Assembly (NCBI GenBank): GCA_025356095.1
Contig: JANXUR010000076.1
Location: 1 to 64,000, forward strand
DNA from: Acidobacteriaceae bacterium
GTDB lineage: Bacteria > Acidobacteriota > Terriglobia > Terriglobales > Acidobacteriaceae
Direction: 5' to 3'
DNA length: 64,000 bases
Shown one piece after another: positions 52,644 to 60,882 of this stretch (position 1 is its first letter; the number at the start of each line of letters is the position of its first letter). The notes beneath the pieces are model-generated. The model searched no databases, was not told where the DNA came from, and was given only the letters and a program-made list of their open reading frames with translations. Made by a program: the position numbers and the translations under genes.

Positions 52644-52840
52644 GAACTGCCGGATGCAGCAATGTCGCGGCGGGCCGACCTTGATGTGCAGGAGGCTTTC
52701 CCGCTCAACAGCGTGGTTGGCCGTCAGCCTGCGCTATCGGCAGCTCGCCTTCAGACTAACGCAGGTGGGTGGGGAACAAGACTGATCCGGCACCGATCTT
52801 GTGCGGCGGATTCCCGTTTCCGCGCCCGGAACGGGAATGC

Positions 52841-53608
52841 TTAGCCCTTGGTGCCGTACAGCTCCGCGTCAGAGCGGCGGACGTAGTTGGCGTCGAGGGT
52901 GGCTGCGGTCGTAGTGCGGCCTTGCTGGAGCATGGTGTAGCCGTAGGCGGCCACGTCGGCGGCGGTAGGGCGAGGGACAACCTGCACGGTGAGGCTCGCC
53001 GCGCGCAGGCGGAAGGCGACGGGTTCGTCTGGCGTGATGAGCCTTGCATTAGGGGTAGCACTGGCAGGTGAAGCGCCAAGCGACGCATCCGCCGGATGCA
53101 CCTTCTCTGCGCGCGTGAACCGCTCAATAAATTCCTCAAACTTTAATATCATCTCGTCGCCTTCACGCTTGATAGGGCTAGCCAGCGTGAAAGTGGCGGC
53201 GAAAAGCTCGCTGCGGCCCGCTTCGAGCACGACCGTAGTTGTGGCGAGCGAAAGCGCGGGTACGGGTGGATTTGCGGCAGTGTGCGACAGGCTGCGCGCG
53301 GCAATCACCTCTAGCATAGAGACGGCGGCGATGGGCAAGGACCACGCATCGGCAAGCGCCTTGATAGTGGCGAGACCGACGCGCAAGCCCGTAAACGAGC
53401 CGGGGCCGCTGACCACGGCGAAAGCGTTGATGTTTCGCTTTGTGCGCTCGGCACCGGCAAGTAAAGCGGTGAGCTGCGGAATGATTTCTGTGGAGTACAT
53501 GCGACCGGCCAGAGCCGCTTCGCCAAGCAGGCGCAGGCTGGAATCAACCGCCTCTGCCAGTGCCAGGCCGCCGTCTTTGCCGGAAGTATCGAGCCCGACG
53601 ATCAGCAT
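52841..53608 (-). CDS. tsaB: tRNA threonylcarbamoyladenosine biosynthesis protein TsaB
   Basis: TsaB is the scaffold partner of TsaD in making t6A37 on ANN-decoding tRNAs. ATG 53608 gives MLIVGLDTSGKDGGLALAEA, and FAVVSGPGSFTGLRVGLATI is the family signature; 255 residues. The start lies one base past the mce stop, so the two are co-translated. It is the last gene of the meaB-mce-tsaB minus-strand run. TsaD, TsaC and TsaE are not in the window. Confidence 0.92.
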   Translation of the reverse strand: MLIVGLDTSGKDGGLALAEAVDSSLRLLGEAALAGRMYSTEIIPQLTALLAGAERTKRNINAFAVVSGPGSFTGLRVGLATIKALADAWSLPIAAVSMLEVIAARSLSHTAANPPVPALSLATTTVVLEAGRSELFAATFTLASPIKREGDEMILKFEEFIERFTRAEKVHPADASLGASPASATPNARLITPDEPVAFRLRAASLTVQVVPRPTAADVAAYGYTMLQQGRTTTAATLDANYVRRSDAELYGTKG

Positions 53609-53609
53609 G

Positions 53610-54011
53610 TTAGCGCCCCTGCACCAGTTCAATCAGCACGCCACCCGCGCTGCTGGGATGCACGAAAACATATTGGTGTCCACCTGCGCCGATTTTGATT
53701 TCATCGCTCACCAGACGTACGCCTTCGGCCTTCAGGCGCTCCACAGTGGCGGGCAGGTCAGATACGCGCAGGCACACATGGTGCAGGCCTTCTCCGCGCT
53801 TTTCGAGAAATTTGGCGATCGTGGAGTCGGGTGATGTGGGTTCAAGCAGCTCGATGCGGCTTTCGCCGGTGGGGATCATCACCACGCGCACCTTCTCGCC
53901 TTCCACCATTTCTTCGTGGCCGGGGGTAATGCCCAGTTTCTGGTAAAAGGCCTGGGCCGTGGCAATGGACTTTACGGCAATACCGAGGTGGTCAATCTGC
54001 AAGTCGCTCAT
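53610..54011 (-). CDS. mce: Methylmalonyl-CoA epimerase
   Basis: The enzyme interconverts (R)- and (S)-methylmalonyl-CoA. ATG 54011 gives MSDLQIDHLGIAVKSIATAQ; 133 residues in a single VOC (glyoxalase) fold. Metal ligands are visible: DHLGIAV (His), ESRIELLEP (Glu), GEGLHHVCLRV (His) and VLIELVQ (Glu). It sits between meaB upstream and tsaB downstream, so it belongs to the propionyl-CoA to succinyl-CoA route. The mutase itself is not in the window. Confidence 0.94.
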   Translation of the reverse strand: MSDLQIDHLGIAVKSIATAQAFYQKLGITPGHEEMVEGEKVRVVMIPTGESRIELLEPTSPDSTIAKFLEKRGEGLHHVCLRVSDLPATVERLKAEGVRLVSDEIKIGAGGHQYVFVHPSSAGGVLIELVQGR

Positions 54012-54105
54012 AAAATTTGTATCCCGGTGAAAGTTGTGCCGATGCGCGGCGCATATCACGCATCGCGCATGCGGCATTCAGCATTCAGTATTCAGCAGCG
54101 CTGGC

Positions 54106-55101
54106 TCACACCGCTCCTCCGCGCACAAGTTCTTCCACCAGCGAATATGGGTCGCGCTTGTGTTCGGCGATTTGCAACGCATAGTTCGCCAAAGCTTCGG
54201 GAGATACTGAGCCTCGCACGCGGTCGAGCATGGCGTCGCGCATCATTTCCAGCAGACGTTCTTGCCAGTTGTGGGCGGTGCGCTTCAGTGCCAAACCTTC
54301 TTTCGCCATATAGGCGTGATACTGCTCAATCGCCTCGGCGAGTTCAGCGATGCCCTGCCCCTCGCTTGCCACGGTCTTCACAATTGGTGGCGACCACTGG
54401 TCGGGCCGCGAGGCCAGCGACTGCATAGCACGAATCTCGCGCTCCACGCGCTCGGCACCCTCGCGGTCACTTTTGTTAATCACGAAAATGTCGGCAATCT
54501 CCATGATGCCGGCCTTGATGGACTGCACATCGTCACCCATGCCGGGGACAAGAATCACGACCGTGGTTTCGGCGAGGCGAACGATATCCACCTCGTCCTG
54601 ACCAACGCCAACGGTTTCAATGAGAATCACGTCACGACCGGAGGCGTCGAGCACGGTAGCAACGTCGGCGGTGGTGCGGGCGAGGCCGCCCAGCGAGCCG
54701 CGGGTGGCCATGCTGCGAATGTAGATACCGGGGTCGGCAAAATGGGATTGCATGCGGATGCGGTCGCCCAGAATCGCGCCTCCGGTAAAGGGGCTACTGG
54801 GGTCCACGGCAACAATGCCGACGGTCTTCTCTTGGGTGCGATAGTGGCGCGCCAGTTGATCCACCAGCGTACTTTTGCCCGCGCCGGGGGAGCCGGTCAG
54901 GCCAATCACGCTGGCACGGCCGCTATAAGGGAACAGTGCCTTGAGCAGCGGCAAGGCTTGGGCGGCGTGGCTTTCCACCATCGTGATGGCTCGCGCCAAG
55001 GCGCGGACATCGCCCGAACGCAGGCGATCAAGCCACTCAAGCCGCGGCCGCAGGTCGGCGGTGGCCTCATTCAGGACGTCGGGTTGGCGGGAGGCAGGCA
55101 T
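54106..55101 (-). CDS. meaB: Methylmalonyl-CoA mutase-associated GTPase MeaB (ArgK family)
   Basis: MeaB protects and reloads B12-dependent methylmalonyl-CoA mutase. ATG 55101 (MPASRQPDVLNEATADLRPR) gives 331 residues. G1 is GSPGAGKST, G2/G3 are VAVDPSSPFTGGAILGDR and IETVGVGQDEVDIV, and G4 is NKSDREGAERVEREI, all intact; a C-terminal helical dimerisation arm is present. It is followed by mce (94-base gap) and tsaB. Adjacent kinase pseudogene is divergent. Confidence 0.95.
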   Translation of the reverse strand: MPASRQPDVLNEATADLRPRLEWLDRLRSGDVRALARAITMVESHAAQALPLLKALFPYSGRASVIGLTGSPGAGKSTLVDQLARHYRTQEKTVGIVAVDPSSPFTGGAILGDRIRMQSHFADPGIYIRSMATRGSLGGLARTTADVATVLDASGRDVILIETVGVGQDEVDIVRLAETTVVILVPGMGDDVQSIKAGIMEIADIFVINKSDREGAERVEREIRAMQSLASRPDQWSPPIVKTVASEGQGIAELAEAIEQYHAYMAKEGLALKRTAHNWQERLLEMMRDAMLDRVRGSVSPEALANYALQIAEHKRDPYSLVEELVRGGAV

Positions 55102-55260
55102 CGGCACTAGCGAACTATTCAGTGTAATGGAGTAGGCGGAGCTGTGAAAGGTCGTGAAAGGTCCGTGAAAGCGGGCCCAAGCGCACGAACGCGCCAAGAT
55201 ATCGTATCCTTTCCCATTATTCTTCTTATTCTTGCAGTCTTATTGCCGTGTGAGGAAGCG

Positions 55261-56362
55261 ATGCCCCGTTGTGTTTCTTGCCATGCCGACCTGCCGGACA
55301 CCAGCCGCTTTTGCGCCAGCTGCGGCACGCCCTTGCCGTCCGAAGATATGGCGACCGCCATTTCAGTGGAGACAGCGCCCTCGCCCAGGCCCACACCTGC
55401 ACCCCGTCGGGTGGCCATCAGCGGAATCAGCTCGCACGCCTCCGTGCCGGGTAGCGGGCAGGCACGTTTTCTGCCGGGCACGGTGCTTGCGGGGCGGTAT
55501 CGGCTTACTGGGCGCGGGCGGTATGGGGGAGGTTTATCGTGCAGACGACCTGACGCTCGATCAGCCGATTGCCATCAAGTTTCTGCCTCCGGCCTATTCG
55601 CAAAATGAAGATTTGCTGGAGCGCTTTCGCAATGAAGTGAAGATTGCGCGCAAGGTTTCGCACCCCAATGTTTGCCGCGTGTATGACGTAGGCGAAACCG
55701 ATGGGCTGACTTTTCTCACCATGGAATATGTGGATGGCGAGGATCTTTCTATTCTGCTGCGGCGCATTGGGCGGCTACCCGAAGACAAAGCTCTGGAGAT
55801 TGCGCGGCAGGTGTGCGCGGGGCTGGCAGCGGCCCACGCCAAGGGTGTGCTGCATCGCGACCTGAAGCCCGCCAACGTGATGCTTGATGGCCGGGGGCAG
55901 GCCGTGATTATGGACTTTGGTTTGGCGGCAATTGTGGAACAGGTGAAAGGTGCCGAGATCCGCAGCGGCACCCCTGCCTACATGGCGCCGGAACAACTGG
56001 AAGGCAAAGAAGTTACCACGCGGCTGCCACAGCGCTCTGTGCCTTGGCTGGTAACGCTCTCATTTATCACTTTGTTCACCGCGCTGGAATCCTCGAACCG
56101 CCCGCCGGGATTGGTCTCTGTAATCCTGGCCATCGCGCTGTACACGGTAGCCGCCTTTGCCGTCACTCGCTTTGGCCTGCTTGCCTTGATGGTCGCCGTG
56201 GTGGTGGCCAACGGGATGTTGAATATTCCGCTGACCGCCAACCTTACCGCCTGGTACGCAACCAGCATTTACGTAGGACCGGTTCTCCTCATCGCGTTTA
56301 CCTTCTGGGCCTTCCGCACCTCGCTGGGTGGGCGCAAGTTGCTACCGGAGCCGCGCGACTGA
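55261..56362 (+). pseudogene. Ser/Thr protein kinase with zinc ribbon, broken by a frameshift and an internal deletion
   Basis: ATG 55261 starts MPRCVSCHADLPDTSRFCAS, a double-CxxC zinc ribbon typical of acidobacterial kinases. The kinase P-loop region is frameshifted near 55500-55525: the first frame ends in LAGRYR, and the kinase continues as LLGAGGMGEVYRADDLT in another frame. The later parts are good: the catalytic loop HRDLKPANVML, DFGLA and GTPAYMAPEQLEGKEVT. After that the C-lobe is missing and a membrane domain (VPWLVTLSFITLFTALESSN onward) follows directly at about 56020, so several hundred residues are deleted. A single sequencing error would not explain both lesions. Confidence 0.85.
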
Positions 56363-56420
56363 TTGCGGCAACTGGTGGCAATGGATTGTGACCATGGGGT
56401 TCCCCAGCTAGAATATTCTT

Positions 56421-56792
56421 ATGCCTGCTACCGCCCATGAGCTCGTTCCCTTTGCCCACGTCGCGGACGTGGAGCGCTCGATTCGTTTCTATTCGCTGCT
56501 GGGCTTTGCCGCCGAAAATACGCTGACGGATGACACCGGGCGCGTTTTTTGGAGCTGGCTGCAAGCCGACGATGCCGCGCTCATGCTCGCCTATACCGAG
56601 TCCCCTATTGTGCCGGAGCATCAGGCAGTATTGTTTTATCTGTACACAAAAGATGTTGCCGGGCTGCGCCAACACCTGCTTGCCAACGGCGTAGAAGTTT
56701 CGGAGATACGGAATCCTGCGCACATGGACGAGGGCGAGATCGAGTGCGCCGACCCGGATGGCTACACCCTGCTGATTGGGCAGATGGAATAG
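56421..56792 (+). CDS. VOC (glyoxalase/bleomycin-resistance) family protein
   Basis: A 123-residue single-domain protein of the vicinal-oxygen-chelate fold: LVPFAHVADVERSIRFYSLL (metal-ligand His region), VFWSWLQADDAALMLAY, and IECADPDGYTLLIGQ with the C-terminal Glu-type strand. Members are glyoxalases, dioxygenase-like or drug-binding proteins; nothing here decides among them. It sits 58 bases after the kinase pseudogene on the same strand. A 12-bp tandem repeat follows its stop. Confidence 0.86.
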   Translation: MPATAHELVPFAHVADVERSIRFYSLLGFAAENTLTDDTGRVFWSWLQADDAALMLAYTESPIVPEHQAVLFYLYTKDVAGLRQHLLANGVEVSEIRNPAHMDEGEIECADPDGYTLLIGQME

Positions 56793-56795
56793 GTT

Positions 56796-56836
56796 GGTGC
56801 TGGTCGCGGTGCTGGTATCGGTGCTGGTATCGGTGC
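56796..56836. repeat. 12-bp tandem repeat (GGTGCTGGTATC), 3.4 copies
   Basis: GGTGCTGGTCGC, GGTGCTGGTATC and GGTGCTGGTATC run head to tail directly after the VOC gene stop. Non-coding. Confidence 0.88.
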
Positions 56837-56888
56837 GCGACTCAGGCAGGCAGCCAGCGACTGCGGAAGTTGCATCCAAGTAAAAACG

Positions 56889-58001
56889 ATGGTTATTACT
56901 CAAACATTTTCGACCGGTCAGGCGCCTACCTGCATGAGGCTGGTATCGCTTGCCCTGCGGTGCGGGGCGCTGCTGGTAATTGCTGCTTCCGCGGCAATGG
57001 CTCAAGTTCCTGCGGCAACCGCTACCGTGGCTGTGCCCGCAGCGCCCCAGCGGCTGATCCTGAAGGACGGCAGTTATCAGGTTGCGACCAAGTGGGAAGT
57101 AAAAGCCGACCGGGTTCGCTACTACAGCTCTGAGCGGGCCGAGTGGGAGGAGTTGCCCAACGATTTGGTGGATTGGGACGCAACCAACCGGTACGAGGAA
57201 GATCGTCGCAAGGCAACGCCAGCCGCAGAGGCGATTCAGCTTGATAAAGAAGAGGCCGCAGCGGAGAACGACGACATACGCGCCCCCAAAGTAGCCGAGG
57301 GGCTGCGCTTACCGCCCAGCGGCGGAGTATTTGTGGTGGATGCCTACAAGGGCGAGCCCCAATTGCTCGAACTGACGCAAACCGGTGGTGAAGTCAATCG
57401 CAACCTCAAGGGCAACATACTGCGGGCGGCGGTGAATCCGCTGGCCAGTAATAAGCAGACGATTGAGCTACCCGGACTGCACGCGGCCATCCAGTCGCAC
57501 GTGGTGACTCCCTCCCTGTTTATCAACATCGAAGGCGACGGCAACGGACTGGCCGCAGCCGAAGCCGCTGCTGGGCTGAACACCCACAATCAGCCGCAGC
57601 AACCGCAGAGTGCGCAGCAGCCCGAGCAGCCGCTGGATCGCTTCCGCATTGTGAAGTTAAAGAGTAAGAAAGAGACTCGCGTTGTGGGTACGCTGAACCT
57701 TGCCATCTACGGCAAGCTGTCGCAGTCCGAGAGCTTTGTTCCCGCAGACTCCAAAGAGATGGGCGGTGGCTGGACGAAGGTCACGCCACTAAAGCCGCTG
57801 GAACCCGGCGAATATGCCATCGTGGAAACGCTGGGCGACAAAGAGGTGAACTTATATGTGTGGGACTTCGGAATTAATCCAGCAGCGGGTGAGAACAAAG
57901 CCGCATGGCGGCCAGTAGACGCAGACGGGACAAACCGGACAGGCCGCACAACGACGATTGTGCCGACGTCTACAGTGCCCACCTCGACGGTAAAGCACTA
58001 A
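56889..58001 (+). CDS. Secreted hypothetical protein, acidobacterial type
   Basis: The 370-residue frame may start at ATG 56889 or at ATG 56934 (MRLVSLALRCGALLVIAASA), which begins a signal peptide ending in AMAQ. The body starts with RLILKDGSYQVATKWEVKAD and VRYYSSERAEWEELPNDLVD, a pattern of an SH3-like or LamG-like module, followed by an acidic linker, a Gln/Pro-rich linker and a C-terminal domain with GEYAIVETLGDKEVNLYVWDF. I do not recognise a family. The very C-terminus has TSTVPTSTV, a short repeat. It stands alone between the VOC gene and an AT-rich element. Confidence 0.75.
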   Translation: MVITQTFSTGQAPTCMRLVSLALRCGALLVIAASAAMAQVPAATATVAVPAAPQRLILKDGSYQVATKWEVKADRVRYYSSERAEWEELPNDLVDWDATNRYEEDRRKATPAAEAIQLDKEEAAAENDDIRAPKVAEGLRLPPSGGVFVVDAYKGEPQLLELTQTGGEVNRNLKGNILRAAVNPLASNKQTIELPGLHAAIQSHVVTPSLFINIEGDGNGLAAAEAAAGLNTHNQPQQPQSAQQPEQPLDRFRIVKLKSKKETRVVGTLNLAIYGKLSQSESFVPADSKEMGGGWTKVTPLKPLEPGEYAIVETLGDKEVNLYVWDFGINPAAGENKAAWRPVDADGTNRTGRTTTIVPTSTVPTSTVKH

Positions 58002-58158
58002 GGGAGCTTGGGCGGGTGGGCGAGCGCCGAGAAGCGCCGAGAAGCACCAATAAAGCGACAATTAAAAGCCACAATAAAGCAACAACATAGCGAGGGGAAA
58101 GCGAAAAGAAAACCACCTGCAAAGTAGCTTGCCGAATGGGCGCGCCGATTTGTACCCT

Positions 58159-58194
58159 ACTATAGTAATATAGTTCGTATTATTTAATTTTGAG
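58159..58194 (-). promoter_or_regulatory. AT-rich inverted-repeat element, copy 2
   Basis: Read on the minus strand, this 36-bp element matches 25620-25655 at 33 of 36 positions. Its core is ACTATA-TTAC-TATAGT. Compared with copy 1, two of the three differences are complementary (G to C and C to G), so the inverted repeat is preserved. It lies between two convergent gene ends (58001 and 58227), an unusual place for an operator. Confidence 0.6.
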
Positions 58195-58226
58195 CCGCCG
58201 GTTTGCGCGGGCCCTTATGTTTCCAT

Positions 58227-59279
58227 TTATTCCACCACGCCTCTTTGCGCCGCCGCGATGTTGTCTCTCGTGGTTTTCTTCACTAAATACATCATCTCGT
58301 CGGCGCGGCGCACCATGTCGCGCGCGGTAGTGGCGTCGTCGGGATACGACGCCACTCCGAAGCTGGCGTGGACGCGGATGTTCAGGCCCATTTCTGCGCA
58401 AAAGCTGTGCTCGCGGATGGATTCGCGCAACCGCCTTGCCACAGAGATGGCAGCGTCTTTACCCGATTGGGGCAGCAGCACTACAAACTCGTCCCCGCCA
58501 TAGCGGAAGGCATAGTCAATCAGGCGCAACTGCTTGCGGATAAGGCCTCCGGCTTCCGCCAGCACGCGACTGCCTGCCAGATGCCCGAAGTTGTCATTCA
58601 CCTGCTTAAAGTAGTCGAGATCCAAAAAGACCAGCGCGAACTCATAGCTAAAGCGTTTGGAGCGGTACACTTCCGCATCCAGCACATTGTGCAAGTGACG
58701 GGCATTGAACAGGCTGGTGCAATCGTCGGTAATGGTCAGTTCTTGGATCTGTGAAACTGCGCGGGCATTTTCAATGGCGATAGCAGCATATTCACAGAGG
58801 GTTTGCAGAAAATAGAGCTCTACTTCCCCCAGCCCTTCCACCTGCACATTCACCAGTTGAATTACGCCCAGCACGCGATCTCGCGAGCATAAGGGCATAC
58901 ACAACAGCGAATTGGTTCCGGGGGGCAGCGACTCGCCAGACTCATGGAGAAACGCGGCGTCACGGGCGACGTCGCGCACCAGCAGGGGCTTGCCATGGCG
59001 CGCCACCCATCCGGCGACACCATCCCCCACCTTGATCCGCACGTCTCCCAGAGAGTTCACGGCATCGCCCTGAGCGATGGCCACCGTCATCTCGCCTGCC
59101 TTTTCATCCACCATCAGCAGAGTCCAAGTCTCGGGCTGGTAGTACTCCGCCATCTTGTCCATGATGGTCTGCAGAATGGTGCCAATCTCCAGGGTAGAGG
59201 TGAGCGCCTTGGCGACATCATGAAAGATGGTGAGTTCGAGCGGCTGGCGGCGCAAGGCCGTTCCCACTGCAGGATTCAT
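58227..59279 (-). CDS. GAF-GGDEF diguanylate cyclase
   Basis: ATG 59279 (MNPAVGTALRRQPLELTIFH) gives 350 residues without membrane segments. A GAF sensor domain (~15-175, TLEIGTILQTIMDKMAEYYQ to LQTLCEYAAIAIENARA) precedes a GGDEF domain with the active site YGGDEFVVLLPQ and an RLID I-site (RxxD) five residues before it, so c-di-GMP feedback inhibition is expected. All catalytic residues look intact. No EAL domain. It is monocistronic and convergent with the secreted hypothetical protein. Confidence 0.93.
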   Translation of the reverse strand: MNPAVGTALRRQPLELTIFHDVAKALTSTLEIGTILQTIMDKMAEYYQPETWTLLMVDEKAGEMTVAIAQGDAVNSLGDVRIKVGDGVAGWVARHGKPLLVRDVARDAAFLHESGESLPPGTNSLLCMPLCSRDRVLGVIQLVNVQVEGLGEVELYFLQTLCEYAAIAIENARAVSQIQELTITDDCTSLFNARHLHNVLDAEVYRSKRFSYEFALVFLDLDYFKQVNDNFGHLAGSRVLAEAGGLIRKQLRLIDYAFRYGGDEFVVLLPQSGKDAAISVARRLRESIREHSFCAEMGLNIRVHASFGVASYPDDATTARDMVRRADEMMYLVKKTTRDNIAAAQRGVVE

Positions 59280-59582
59280 CGTAAATGGCTTTCCCGTGAT
59301 TCTGGTCTCTTTCGGTCGCAAGCCGGCAGCATGGTGGCAGAGCAACGGAAAGCGTTTTTCTCTAGCTTTGATTTTGCGGGTTGATGGGAAAACGGGCAAT
59401 GAACGAAGGTTAGGGGCAAAAGTTGCCGGAGCCTAAAGTTCCGGCCTGTGAACGTCGAAGGCAGTGCCAAAAATTGAGGCTGCATAGAACGGCAGTTTCT
59501 CGTATGATGTGGGCGAAATCCTTTCCACCTAATTTTGCACCTGAGTTCGCTTGGAGCTGGCTCCTGGCGACGGAGACTTTGC

Positions 59583-60635
59583 GTGACCTCATTCGGCGAT
59601 AAATTGCGGCAGGCGCGAGAGAAGAAGGGTATTTCTCTCGACGATATCGCTCAGATAACCAAGATTGGCACCCGCCAACTGGCGGCGATTGAAGCGGAAG
59701 ATTTTGACAAATTGCCGGGCGGCATCTTCAACAAGGGCTTTGTTCGCTCCTATGCCCGATGCGTGGGCTTGAACGAAGACGAGACGGTGGCGCAGTATTT
59801 GGAAGCGATTCAGGAGAGCCCTGCTGCCTTCAAGGCAGATGTTGGAGTGACCGAATTTCCTCCGGATCGTGAACCGGTAGAGCGAGCGAACCGGAGTGGT
59901 ATTCCGTTTCTGCCCGTGCTGTTGGGTCTGGGTGTGCTGGCCCTGCTGCTGGCTGTTGTGGTGTGGTGGCGAACCTCGCATTCCGCGAACGAAGCTAACC
60001 CTCCACCCGCACCAGTCCCAACCAGCATGGTCACCCCACCCGCATCGGCGCCATCGGTGACGACGGCGGCGGAGTCATCGGGGGCCGCAAATCCAGCCAC
60101 GTCACTGGCGGCTTCCCCGGCAATCAACCCCGGTGCAAGCTCGCCCGGTGCAAGCTCGGCACAAACCTCACCGCAGGAACCCGCAAAAACCGGCGCGACG
60201 CAGGCTGCGGGCGGTGCCGATGGCAGCGCCAAGTCCGTCGGGGATGCTGCTGTGGCCACAGCAGCCAAGCCGCTAAAAACGATGCCCCCGCCGGAAGCTG
60301 CTGCCAAAGCTGATGCCAAGACTGAACCCAAGACTGAACCCAAGACTGAACCCAAGACTGAACCCAAGACTGAACCCGCAACGCGCGACGCGATCGCCGT
60401 GCGGGTGCAGGCCCGCAAACGATCATGGGTGAAGGTGCAAAGCGACGAGACTCAAGCTCGCGAGGTAACGGTGTTAGCGGGCGACGCCGCCACATTCCGC
60501 GCCAAGAGCAAACTCACGCTGAAGCTGGGCAACGCCGGCGGCGTAGTGGTTTCTTTTAACGGCAAGGCGGTGGAGCTTCAGGCTGCCGATGGGCAAGTGA
60601 AGACGCTTAACTTCGACCCCTCGGGCCTGCGCTAA
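59583..60635 (+). CDS. RodZ-like helix-turn-helix membrane protein
   Basis: GTG 59583 has GGAG 8 bases upstream; the longer reading is less likely. The 350-residue protein has an N-terminal HTH_25 domain (FGDKLRQAREKKGISLDDIA with NKGFVRSYARCVGLNEDETV), one membrane helix (LPVLLGLGVLALLLAVVVWW), a Pro/Ala-rich spacer with a TEPK repeat (12-bp units ACTGAACCCAAG, 60321-60380) and a C-terminal DUF4115 domain (VRVQARKRSWVKVQSDETQA). This matches RodZ, which links MreB to the envelope. mreB is not in the window, so a RodZ role is inferred. Confidence 0.9.
   Translation: MTSFGDKLRQAREKKGISLDDIAQITKIGTRQLAAIEAEDFDKLPGGIFNKGFVRSYARCVGLNEDETVAQYLEAIQESPAAFKADVGVTEFPPDREPVERANRSGIPFLPVLLGLGVLALLLAVVVWWRTSHSANEANPPPAPVPTSMVTPPASAPSVTTAAESSGAANPATSLAASPAINPGASSPGASSAQTSPQEPAKTGATQAAGGADGSAKSVGDAAVATAAKPLKTMPPPEAAAKADAKTEPKTEPKTEPKTEPKTEPATRDAIAVRVQARKRSWVKVQSDETQAREVTVLAGDAATFRAKSKLTLKLGNAGGVVVSFNGKAVELQAADGQVKTLNFDPSGLR
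60321..60380. repeat. 12-bp in-frame tandem repeat inside the RodZ-like gene
   Basis: ACTGAACCCAAG occurs four times in a perfect 12-bp period and a fifth time with a changed end, coding T-E-P-K repeats in the extracytoplasmic spacer. The copies are identical, so the expansion is recent. Confidence 0.92.
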
Positions 60636-60721
60636 AGCGTTCATCCCACGAGACTTGCTTGGCATAGCCGGGATTGGGTACGCGGTAGATTCCCACTCGC
60701 TGCGGCTGTAAGCACTTGGGT

Positions 60722-60769
60722 GCAAATCCCTGCCACTCGACATGCCCCGGTTGCGCGGCAAATCCCTGC
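60722..60769. repeat. 12-bp direct repeat in the metK leader
   Basis: GCAAATCCCTGC occurs at 60722-60733 and 60758-60769, 36 bases apart, in the 247-base gap between the RodZ-like stop and metK. The gap also holds short inverted arms (GGGAtt...aTTCCC near 60670-60693). No known SAM riboswitch consensus is recognised. Confidence 0.6.
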
Positions 60770-60882
60770 TCTGCTACCGTTTCAACTGAAATCAATTGCA
60801 TACCTCGCGCACTGCGCTGTCGGTGTTCTCCCTGTGCTGACCTGGAGATCAAACTCCACCCGACCCCAGTTAGGAGCCAGAT

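Noticed and set aside
60636-60882. SAM riboswitch before metK
   Set aside because: None of the SAM-I, SAM-II, SAM-IV or SAM/SAH core motifs that I can recall is visible.
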